64,000 nucleotides of DNA from positions 186,001 through 250,000 of the forward strand of contig NZ_JAJBMO010000002.1 in assembly GCF_020537505.1 (NCBI RefSeq). Direction: 5' to 3'. The position numbers were made by a program, and so were the translations under genes. Below, one piece after another: positions 22,238 to 28,322 of the stretch. The DNA comes from Blautia glucerasea. GTDB taxonomy: Bacteria; Bacillota; Clostridia; Lachnospirales; Lachnospiraceae. Numbering within the stretch: position 1 is the first letter of the stretch; each line of letters opens with the position of its first letter. The notes under the pieces were generated by a model. The model did no database searches, was not told where the DNA came from, and saw only the letters and a list, made by a program, of their open reading frames with translations.

Positions 22238-22320
22238 TTGTATCTATGAACATGATACTTCATAAATACAAGTTTGTCAACCTTTAATTTTTGTATTTAT
22301 GAAGTTTTTTGTATTTATGA
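22238..22320. promoter_or_regulatory. Repressor operators (four TTGTATTTATGA half-sites)
   Basis: Four copies of TTGTATYTATGA lie between the divergent promoters: 22238-22249 (+), 22260-22271 (inverted), 22291-22302 (+) and 22309-22320 (+). The first two form a 34-base inverted pair that covers the -10 and spacer of the leftward promoter. This is the usual layout of CI-type control of lysogeny. Binding is inferred. Confidence 0.75.
22252..22280 (-). promoter_or_regulatory. Leftward early promoter
   Basis: On the minus strand: TTGACA (22275-22280), 17 bases, TATCAT (22252-22257). The spacer contains an operator half-site, so repressor binding should block it. It drives the long early operon from 22204 leftward. 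Confidence 0.85.
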
Positions 22321-22330
22321 TATTTTAAGA

Positions 22331-22359
22331 TTGACTTTACAAAATTTTGGATATATAAT
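22331..22359 (+). promoter_or_regulatory. Repressor promoter
   Basis: TTGACT (22331-22336), 17 bases, TATAAT (22354-22359) on the plus strand. The start would be near 22366, with the GCGAGGTG ribosome site of the repressor at 22372. The nearest operator half-site ends at 22320, just upstream, so the repressor could activate or leave it free. Confidence 0.85.
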
Positions 22360-22384
22360 CAGGTCAGAAAGCGAGGTGAAAAAG

Positions 22385-22909
22385 TTGAATATTGGTGACA
22401 GAATAAAAAAAATAAGAAAAGAATTAGATCTAACACAACAAAGATTCGGCGAAAGAATCGGTGTTAAAGGGAACACCATCGCGCAATATGAATTAGGAAG
22501 AAGCAATCCTGTTGATTCCGTCATTTCTCTAATGATAAGAGAATTCAACGTAAGCGAAGACTGGCTTCGATACGGTAAGGGTGAAATGTTTAAACCGGCT
22601 CCGTCCGACGTGCTGGATCAGTTGGCAAGCGAATATAATTTGTCGAACGCTTCTTATATAGCGATCGAAAAGTTCGTAAATCTGAAACCAGAAAAAAGAA
22701 ATGAATTGATTGAATTTTTCCTTGATATTTCGAAGGCTATCCTGGAAAGCGATGTCGATCCAAGTGCGGCGGCACTCCCGGAAAACTTCGCCGCTGGATT
22801 TTCAGAAGATTCTTTGATCCAGGCGTTTGTGAACGCTCCAAAAACGCCCGAAGAACTGGAAAAGGAATTCCCGGCCAAAGAGCCAGATCGGAATAAGGAA
22901 ACGGGCTAG
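22385..22909 (+). CDS. XRE-family lysogeny repressor (CI-like)
   Basis: TTG start at 22385 with GAGGTG at the right distance (174 aa); an upstream ATG at 22274 lies before the promoter and is not used. Residues 1-60 form an XRE helix-turn-helix: GDRIKKIRKELDLTQQRFGE and IGVKGNTIAQYELGRSNP. The rest (about 65-174) is helical and acidic, without the Ser/Lys LexA peptidase motif. Induction therefore may use another signal, such as an antirepressor. It faces the leftward early operon across the operator region. Confidence 0.9.
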   Translation: MNIGDRIKKIRKELDLTQQRFGERIGVKGNTIAQYELGRSNPVDSVISLMIREFNVSEDWLRYGKGEMFKPAPSDVLDQLASEYNLSNASYIAIEKFVNLKPEKRNELIEFFLDISKAILESDVDPSAAALPENFAAGFSEDSLIQAFVNAPKTPEELEKEFPAKEPDRNKETG

Positions 22910-22948
22910 GCGCTAAAAAGCGCCCGGCCTTCTGCTTATAAAGCTATA

Positions 22949-23074
22949 CTACCAGATCAACAAATATATTTTCGTTCTTCCAGCGAAATTTGAATTATAA
23001 TACACTGTCTTAAATGCCGGATAGCAGATCGCATATATACGCCGGTCGTTGTAATCTATGTATTTAATTGTCAT
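22949..23074 (-). CDS. Short phage protein of unknown function
   Basis: A 41-residue frame on the minus strand with a strong site (AAAAGGGGTGGTG before ATG at 23074). It reads MTIKYIDYNDRRIYAICYPA and ends in a basic, hydrophobic tail (GRTKIYLLIW). It lies opposite the surrounding rightward genes, between the repressor and the SWIM-finger gene. The clear ribosome site is the main support. Function unknown. Confidence 0.5.
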   Translation of the reverse strand: MTIKYIDYNDRRIYAICYPAFKTVYYNSNFAGRTKIYLLIW

Positions 23075-23167
23075 AAGCACCACCCCTTTTCCAGAAAGGC
23101 CGGGCTTGTTTATTATAATTTTTGTGAGTTATATAAGATACTGGTAATAAATAGCAGAAAGGGAATT

Positions 23168-23527
23168 ATGATTTTGAAAGTAATAGTCGGCGGTGTGGCT
23201 GTCTTCCTTGCCGTATGGGCCTGGAAGATCCACATATACTTGAAACGCCAAAAGAGAAAGGAACGCGACGAAGCGCCATTTCACCGGTGGGCCGATGAAG
23301 TCCACCAGCGACCGGGCCAGAAAGAAAAACTTCGCCAGGCAAAAGAAGAAAACATTTCCGTTCACTTTGAAAGTGAAAAGAAGTGTTTCGCCAGGATGAA
23401 GGCGCCGGACGACCAGGAAGAAGTCTGGTGTGGTCTGGGAATGTGTCAGTGCGGCACGTTCAAGGCCGATCATTTACCTTGTAAGCACATTTACAAGCTG
23501 GCCTTAATTAAAGGGCTGATTCAGTAG
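23168..23527 (+). CDS. Membrane-anchored SWIM zinc-finger protein
   Basis: A 119-residue protein. Residues 2-22 are a hydrophobic anchor (ILKVIVGGVAVFLAVWAW). A basic linker follows (HIYLKRQKRKERDEAPFHRW). The C-terminal CQCGTFKADHLPCKHIYKLA is a SWIM motif (CxCx(n)CxH). SWIM fingers bind DNA or proteins. It lies between the repressor and integrase on the lysogenic strand, so it may be expressed in the lysogen and act at the membrane, for example in superinfection exclusion. That role is inferred. A perfect terminator follows. Confidence 0.75.
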   Translation: MILKVIVGGVAVFLAVWAWKIHIYLKRQKRKERDEAPFHRWADEVHQRPGQKEKLRQAKEENISVHFESEKKCFARMKAPDDQEEVWCGLGMCQCGTFKADHLPCKHIYKLALIKGLIQ

Positions 23528-23548
23528 TTTTATAATAAAATAAAAACA

Positions 23549-23583
23549 GCCGGTCAACGACTGCAATCACTGACCGGCTTTAA
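23549..23583 (+). terminator. Terminator after the SWIM-finger gene
   Basis: Perfect 8-bp stem GCCGGTCA (23549-23556) with TGACCGGC (23571-23578), followed by TTTAA. It separates the SWIM gene from the integrase. Confidence 0.7.
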
Positions 23584-23713
23584 TACCAGGCAACCGAAAA
23601 AGGTCTTCTGATATTGGAAATAAGCACCCTATATTATAGCAGAGAAGGCCAGGAAATGCAATCGGCTTTCTTTTTTATACCCTTTTTTCGGTTCCTGGGG
23701 AAAGGGGCTTTTC

Positions 23714-25720
23714 ATGGCTTATGTCAGGAACAAGAAAAAGATCCTGAAATTCTGGTCGAAAAAGAAAGCGGCCCTATACGTCCGCGTCTCGACCAGGTAT
23801 CAGGTTGATAAAGACAGCCTTCCTTTTCAGCGTAAAAAATTAAAGGAATACTGTAAATTTTTAGGGATTGAAGATTTTGTGATTTTCGAAGACGACGGCT
23901 ATTCGGCGAAGAATACCGATCGGCCGCATTTTCAAGAAATGATGTCGCGCGTCCGGGACGGGGAATTCTCCCACTTGATCGTCTGGAAAGTGGATCGTGT
24001 GTCCCGAAACCTTCTGGACTTCGCGGCGATGTACCAGGAATTAAAAGACCACAAGGTCACTTTTATTTCGATGAACGAACAGTTCGACACTTCGACCGCC
24101 ATCGGCGAAGCTATGTTGAAAATTATTCTGATTTTCGCCGAACTTGAACGAAACATGACTTCCGAACGTGTAACCGGAATCATGCTGGATCGCGCGGAAC
24201 AGGGATTGTGGAACGGTGCGCGTATGCCGGTCGGCTATCGCTGGAACCCGGAAATCAAATTCCCGGAACCGGATCCAGAGGAAACGAAGATCGTCCAGTT
24301 TATTTTTGACGAATACGAACGGGTTCGTTCCACAACGAAGATCGCCCGGTATCTGAACCACAATCAGATCGCGTCGAAGCGCGGCGGCCAGTGGACTTCG
24401 AAGCTGATCCGCGATATTATCCGAAATCCGTTCTACATCGGGACATACCGGTATAATTTGCGTGAGTCCGGTCGTGGCCCATTGAAGCCGGAAAGCGAAT
24501 GGATCGTCCGGGAAAATAATCATCCGGCCATTATCACGAAAGAACAGTTCGACCGTTGCAACGCGATCATGGATGAAAACGGAACCAGCCGCGACACGTC
24601 CGAACTTCGGGCCAGGAAGTACGTTCACACCTTTTCCGGTCGCCTGGTGTGCGGCAAGTGCGGCGCGAATATGATCGCGTCGAAGGATAGAGCCAGGGCG
24701 AACGGCTGGCGGCCGTCAATGTACCGTTGCGCCCAGCGGTCGCGAATGATGGATTGCGACAACTCAAAGACAGTAAACGAAAGCTATATCGGCCCGTTTA
24801 TCTTTAACTATGTGGCGAACCTGGCGCGGATCCAGAAGAATTTTAAGAACATTAAAACCCTGGAACAGTTGGAAAAGGAACTATTGAAAGGGCCAGAATT
24901 CGAAAATATGAAGGTCAGCAAAGAAAGCCTTCGCCGGACGTTTGACGCCCTGGCCTTCCAGGAAGTCGGAAAAGGCGCGTATCTGCCGGACATTGACCTT
25001 TCAGACGGCGACGACGATTACACGGCGGCCGAACAGCTTTCCATTCTGAAACGCGAACTTGACAAGTGTAAGACCGCGATTGACCGGTTGACGGATCTTT
25101 ATCTTTACGATCCTGATTCCATGACGAAAGAAGAATTCGCGAAGAAGAAAAAGGATCTTGTGAATAAGATCGCCGGATATGAAAAACAGATTGAAGCCAG
25201 CCAGGCGACGGGCGACAAGGACGATCTGGCCGACCTGGAATTCATCAGGAAGGCGTCGGCGTTCCTAGTCGCTCAAAGAATCGTTTCGAAGAAACACGTC
25301 GATTATATCCAGATGGCCCTTGACCTGGACAACGAAATTCTGAAAGATTTTGTCGATCAGATAATCGACAGGATCGAAATTCTGGAAGGCCGCGTCCAGT
25401 CGATCCGGTTCGTGAACGGTCTTGTCCATGAATTCACATATTCAACCCCAGCGAATCTTCCAGTCTGCCAGAAGTGCGGCGGCCGTATCGGTTCGACGTG
25501 CGGATGTCGGACAAGAACCTTCGATTTTGCCGGCAAGCCATACCGCCGGATCAAAGTCGGGGATCCAGGCGACAAGTTCCAGGGCGTCTCCGGTGCTGTG
25601 TGTCCTGAATGTTCCGCCCAGGCCGGCCGCTGGCACCATTGGAAATGTGGAATTGAACGGTGTCCGATCTGCGGCGAACAGTTAATCGCTTGCGAACATG
25701 GGCCAAACGGGAAAGATTGA
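23714..25720 (+). CDS. Large serine integrase
   Basis: A 668-residue serine recombinase. The resolvase domain (about 18-165) has the nucleophile Ser26 in YVRVSTRYQ and the DRVSRN motif with a conserved helix GEAMLKIILIFAELERN. A recombinase domain (about 175-300) and a zinc ribbon (LVCGKCGANM with CAQRSRMMDC) follow, then a coiled coil near 420-500. The last about 85 residues add an unusual Cys-rich tail: CQKCGG, CGC, CPEC and CPICGEQL. It should insert the phage into miaB, about 1.5 kb away. GGGGAAAGGGG precedes the ATG. Confidence 0.96.
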   Translation: MAYVRNKKKILKFWSKKKAALYVRVSTRYQVDKDSLPFQRKKLKEYCKFLGIEDFVIFEDDGYSAKNTDRPHFQEMMSRVRDGEFSHLIVWKVDRVSRNLLDFAAMYQELKDHKVTFISMNEQFDTSTAIGEAMLKIILIFAELERNMTSERVTGIMLDRAEQGLWNGARMPVGYRWNPEIKFPEPDPEETKIVQFIFDEYERVRSTTKIARYLNHNQIASKRGGQWTSKLIRDIIRNPFYIGTYRYNLRESGRGPLKPESEWIVRENNHPAIITKEQFDRCNAIMDENGTSRDTSELRARKYVHTFSGRLVCGKCGANMIASKDRARANGWRPSMYRCAQRSRMMDCDNSKTVNESYIGPFIFNYVANLARIQKNFKNIKTLEQLEKELLKGPEFENMKVSKESLRRTFDALAFQEVGKGAYLPDIDLSDGDDDYTAAEQLSILKRELDKCKTAIDRLTDLYLYDPDSMTKEEFAKKKKDLVNKIAGYEKQIEASQATGDKDDLADLEFIRKASAFLVAQRIVSKKHVDYIQMALDLDNEILKDFVDQIIDRIEILEGRVQSIRFVNGLVHEFTYSTPANLPVCQKCGGRIGSTCGCRTRTFDFAGKPYRRIKVGDPGDKFQGVSGAVCPECSAQAGRWHHWKCGIERCPICGEQLIACEHGPNGKD

Positions 25721-25723
25721 TGG

Positions 25724-25749
25724 GAAGGGGCTTTCGCCCCTTCTTTTTT
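25724..25749 (+). terminator. Integrase terminator
   Basis: Perfect 8-bp stem GAAGGGGC-TTTC-GCCCCTTC (25724-25743) followed by TTTTTT. It ends the integrase transcript and meets the end of the convergent small gene. Confidence 0.9.
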
Positions 25750-25891
25750 AACAGTTACCGTTTACAACCGGTCTGACAATCTGGTATTCGATGAAGGTCT
25801 TCGCCATGATTTCGGCTAACTCTTTATCAATGCCCTGTTTGATTAAGTCTTCCTTGTATGCTTTCTTTGCTCTTTTCTCTGCTACTGTCAT
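25748..25891 (-). CDS. Short basic protein next to integrase; excisionase (RDF) candidate
   Basis: A 47-residue protein with AAGGAAAGGCGG near the ATG at 25891. It reads MTVAEKRAKKAYKEDLIKQG and continues IDKELAEIMAKTFIEYQIV. The N-terminus is basic and helical. It is transcribed leftward from a perfect promoter with a palindrome in the spacer, so it is tightly controlled. Its place beside the integrase and attachment site would suit a recombination directionality factor or a small regulator. No motif proves this. Confidence 0.6.
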   Translation of the reverse strand: MTVAEKRAKKAYKEDLIKQGIDKELAEIMAKTFIEYQIVRPVVNGNC

Positions 25892-25925
25892 TTTTTATTT
25901 CCGCCTTTCCTTAACTTCTGATTAC

Positions 25926-25997
25926 ATTATACACTTTATAGTGTAATATGTCAAGTATTTATTATACATTTTCTTTACTTTTTACACTATAAAGTGA
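25926..25997 (-). promoter_or_regulatory. Consensus promoter with palindromic operators
   Basis: On the minus strand TTGACA (25949-25954), 17 bases, TATAAT (25926-25931). The spacer contains ACACTTTATAGTGT (25931-25944), a 5-bp-arm palindrome. A second copy, ACACTATAAAGTGA, lies at 25984-25997. The two sites are placed so that a dimer would block the polymerase. The binding protein is not known. Confidence 0.8.
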
Positions 25998-26024
25998 AAA
26001 GCCGCCATTTCTGGCGGCTTCGGT

Positions 26025-27155
26025 TCATTCGTTTTCAAGATATTCTTTAATTCCTGGAAGTGTGCGTTCATTAAATCTTATCATGTGATCGAAAGCGGTG
26101 TCGATCTGGCGTTTTGTCGGTCGCCTGTCGGCCTTGTAATCAAAGAATACACTTCCGCGCGGATCCGGGTTCCGAATGATCGCCCAGCCGTCGGAATATA
26201 ATTTGTCCAGGGCTTCGTCGAAATCATAAAACTTTCTTTCCCTGGCCTTTAAAATATAATGCGCTTTCGTATGATGTCCAGCAAACGAACAACTGTAATA
26301 ATTGCCGGAAGGATCTATCAATCCATATTCGGAAAGAAAATCGTCCGGGGATGTGGTTCTATTCAACTGATCGGAATTCGGTTTTTCTTCTGTCTGTTCC
26401 TGGCGCTCCTGGTTAATTTCTTTCATGGCCGCGTCATACTTCATATTGCGGTGTATGATTTCTTTCGCCTTCTCGCCGGTGGCGAACCCATTATTTACAA
26501 GCGATTTCAAGTGATTTTTTAACAGCGTGAACAACTTTTCTTCGTTCTGATCTGTTACCGGGCCGCCAATTAGTTCATAGACAAGTTTCGGCCGCTCAAT
26601 TAAATAAAGGCCATTATCCAGATACTTTCGTTCCTTTTCGTCCCAGAATCCAGGAAGAAGGCGGCTGGCATGATACCATAAATTTTCGGAAGAATAGGCC
26701 CACAATCTGACTTCCTGATATGGCGTCAAGTGGCGGCCGAAAGCTTCCTGAACGTCCCGTTCATCGTCGAAAACCAGATTGTCAACCGGTTTGTATTCAT
26801 TTATATTTTTGTCACAAGAATACGGATCCAGATAAGCCAGCGGCCGGCGTTGAATGTCTTCTTCGATTTTTCGGATCATTTCTTTTTTCTGGTACTCTTT
26901 GAATTTATCCGCAAGCGGTCGGATCCGTTCGCCATCCTCGACAAGTTCAAGTTCATTCACGCCGACAAGGATCTTCCGGCCTTCCAGGATTTCAACGACA
27001 ATTTTCTTCTTTTCTTCTTCGGATATTTCGTCCGTCATAAGACAGGAAAGAAGAAGTTCTTCGCACTTCTCGTATTCGCGGTTTTCGTCCCAGAACCAGG
27101 ATCGGGCCAGGTGGCACACAAATTCGCCCTGAATTTTGAAGGATAATTCTTTCAT
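26025..27155 (-). CDS. Phage protein of unknown function next to the attachment site
   Basis: A 376-residue protein, AGAAAGGAAAAG before the ATG. It is acidic and helical (YEKCEELLLSCLMTDEISEE, then KFKEYQKKEMIRKIEED), with a linker rich in Gln/Glu near 255-275 and a C-terminal part (DGWAIIRNPDPRGSVFFDYK). No domain is recognised. It is the outermost phage gene, only 65 bases from the broken miaB frame and on the same strand, with no clear promoter of its own. The host miaB promoter may transcribe it, which would be typical of a lysogenic conversion gene. Confidence 0.68.
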   Translation of the reverse strand: MKELSFKIQGEFVCHLARSWFWDENREYEKCEELLLSCLMTDEISEEEKKKIVVEILEGRKILVGVNELELVEDGERIRPLADKFKEYQKKEMIRKIEEDIQRRPLAYLDPYSCDKNINEYKPVDNLVFDDERDVQEAFGRHLTPYQEVRLWAYSSENLWYHASRLLPGFWDEKERKYLDNGLYLIERPKLVYELIGGPVTDQNEEKLFTLLKNHLKSLVNNGFATGEKAKEIIHRNMKYDAAMKEINQERQEQTEEKPNSDQLNRTTSPDDFLSEYGLIDPSGNYYSCSFAGHHTKAHYILKARERKFYDFDEALDKLYSDGWAIIRNPDPRGSVFFDYKADRRPTKRQIDTAFDHMIRFNERTLPGIKEYLENE

Positions 27156-27219
27156 TTTTCACTTTTCCTTTCTTCGGAAAAGTCTTGTATTTTCAAATAG
27201 ATTGCAACGTCTTGTTTTC

Positions 27220-27396
27220 TTAAACAGTCGGACATCCAAAAGTCTGGAGACAATAGGTGATGGGGTGTCCCAGTTCCTGCTCCTTCAATGTCACCATAGT
27301 GGCCAGCTTCGCCATATAATAATACTGGCGGTCTGTATCGTCCTGAGGTGGATTGGTGCTTGTATCTATCTTACTGAAATCAATTTCATTAAACAT
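27220..27396 (-). pseudogene. miaB: 5' fragment of miaB, cut by prophage insertion
   Basis: From the ATG at 27396 the frame reads MFNEIDFSKIDTSTNPPQDD, then QYYYMAKLATMVTLKEQELG and ITYCLQTFGC. This is the N-terminus of Lachnospiraceae MiaB, the radical SAM enzyme that adds the methylthio group to i6A37 of tRNA. Intact MiaB continues TFGCQMN; here PTV and a stop follow, at 27220. The break falls just after the first cluster-binding Cys. The rest of the gene should flank the far end of the prophage. The enzyme is inactive in this form unless the phage excises. Confidence 0.88.
27223..27248. other. Prophage-host junction (attachment site)
   Basis: The host coding sequence is normal up to ACTTTTGGATGTC (minus strand, about 27231-27243) and diverges directly after. 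The junction is a serine-integrase type, so the crossover core should be a few bases in this stretch. Two similar TCTTGT-TTTC boxes (near 27182 and 27209) lie on the phage side and may belong to the half-site. The exact core needs the other end. Confidence 0.7.
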
Positions 27397-27421
27397 ATTT
27401 TTTTCCTTTCATAAAAAGAAC

Positions 27422-27442
27422 CCCTGTAGGTCTACGGGGCTA
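27422..27442 (-). promoter_or_regulatory. Hairpin in the miaB leader
   Basis: On the minus strand CCCCGTAG and CTACAGGGG pair around a 1-2 base loop with one bulge, followed by TTCTTTTT, just before the miaB ribosome site (AAAGGAAAA). It could be an attenuator or the end of the DUF6465 transcript. Only the hairpin is visible. Confidence 0.35.
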
Positions 27443-27508
27443 ATCCTATCTAAATATTTTACCGTATTTCCTACCTTTTGTCCAGCTATTTATTTGCCGC
27501 CCTGCAAC

Positions 27509-27556
27509 AAAAAAAGGGCCCCGGAGACCTGCTTTCACAGATTCCCGAAGCCCTTT
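27509..27556 (-). terminator. Terminator of the DUF6465 gene
   Basis: On the minus strand AAAGGGC (27550-27556) pairs with GCCCTTT (27513-27519), with CGGGA/TCCGG pairing inside the loop, followed by TTTTTTT. It lies 12 bases after the stop codon. Confidence 0.85.
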
Positions 27557-27568
27557 ATATACGGGAAA

Positions 27569-28048
27569 TTACAGTTCTACGTAATGTCCCTCAGCTTCAC
27601 CGTTTACTACATAATATGCCTTATTCTCTTCTGTCTTAACGTAAACTTTAATATCCTGGATCTCTTCCTCTTTCTTGCCTGTCATCTCTGTCCAAGCCTT
27701 CTTAACCTCAGCCACCAGATCCTTAGTAGTGAATTCCTTACCTGCATACTGAATGAAAACTTCCTCAGCAGCAACCGCTGCCTTCTTAGTTCTTCTTGCA
27801 ACAGGTTTCTTAGCCTCTGCCTTCGGAGCAGCAGCCTTAACTGGAGCCTTAGCAGTCTCTTTAACAGCCTCTTTAACTGTCTCAGTAGCTGCCTTTACAG
27901 TCTCAACAACAGCAGTCTTAACAGCCTCTGCCTTGGATGGCTCAGCCTTTACTTCTGCTGCAGCTGTAGCCTTAACCTCTGCTACACTCTTAGCTGCCTT
28001 CTTGGCTGCCATAGTTTCTGCCTTTTTTGTAGTTCTCTTTGTAGCCAT
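27569..28048 (-). CDS. DUF6465 protein (Lys/Ala-rich, histone-like tail)
   Basis: A 159-residue protein of the DUF6465 family common in Lachnospiraceae. Residues 1-95 are a low-complexity Lys/Ala/Glu/Val tail (MATKRTTKKAETMAAKKAAK and similar blocks), reminiscent of histone-like or DNA-binding tails. The last about 65 residues form a small alpha/beta domain (VFIQYAGKEFTTKDLVAEVK). It is probably abundant: the promoter is good and the codons are host-like. Its function is not established. It is the first host gene after the prophage-cut miaB. Confidence 0.85.
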   Translation of the reverse strand: MATKRTTKKAETMAAKKAAKSVAEVKATAAAEVKAEPSKAEAVKTAVVETVKAATETVKEAVKETAKAPVKAAAPKAEAKKPVARRTKKAAVAAEEVFIQYAGKEFTTKDLVAEVKKAWTEMTGKKEEEIQDIKVYVKTEENKAYYVVNGEAEGHYVEL

Positions 28049-28099
28049 TATAATAGCCTCCTTGACGGTGAAAATATTCTTCGATCTTGCTTCTACGTT

Positions 28100-28128
28100 A
28101 GGATACTACGAATTAATTTTTTTTGCAA
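28100..28128 (-). promoter_or_regulatory. Promoter of the DUF6465 gene
   Basis: On the minus strand TTGCAA (28123-28128), 17 bases, TATCCT (28100-28105). Its position, 50 bases before the start codon, fits. The rest of the 28049-28322 gap is AT-rich and holds nothing else recognisable. Confidence 0.6.
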
Positions 28129-28322
28129 GTTTTGGTAAAATCCCCCTTGACAAGCATTTTTTGCAGCTTCATAGGTAAAAATACACAAACAAACCCATTT
28201 TATTTTTAGAAATCCCCAGTTTCAAATCTGAAAATCCAGATCATTTTTGTTTCTTTGCACAGTTATTACCAAAAATGGAGGCATTTTCTTTATTTTTTTC
28301 GTCGCCTATTTCCATGCAAAAC

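Larger units (their letters stand above)
1..27231. mobile_element. Integrated prophage (right-hand part; left end outside window)
   Basis: Lambda-like head genes, replication genes, a repressor and a large serine integrase form one continuous block. The block stops inside a host gene, miaB, at about 27231, so this is the integrase-proximal end of a prophage. No tail, lysis or second attachment site is seen, so the element continues left of base 1. The block reads as richer in CG dinucleotides and in TCG/CGG-type codons than the host DNA that follows. Packaging genes of the GpA/Nu1 type suggest cos-type packaging, and gene order matches siphovirus-like temperate phages of Firmicutes. The tubulin-like partition cassette suggests it may also replicate as a plasmid. 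Confidence 0.95.

Noticed and set aside
23129..23473. Minus-strand frame opposite the SWIM-finger gene
   Set aside because: The plus-strand frame has a membrane helix, an intact SWIM motif and a terminator; the opposite frame shows none of these.
1..27231. tRNA gene as attachment site or phage-borne tRNA
   Set aside because: No tRNA-like cloverleaf is apparent in the prophage; the junction lies in miaB.
27136..28138. Plus-strand open frames opposite the prophage junction and DUF6465 gene
   Set aside because: They are mirror frames of miaB, the 376-aa gene and the Lys/Ala-rich gene, with no ribosome site and biased composition.
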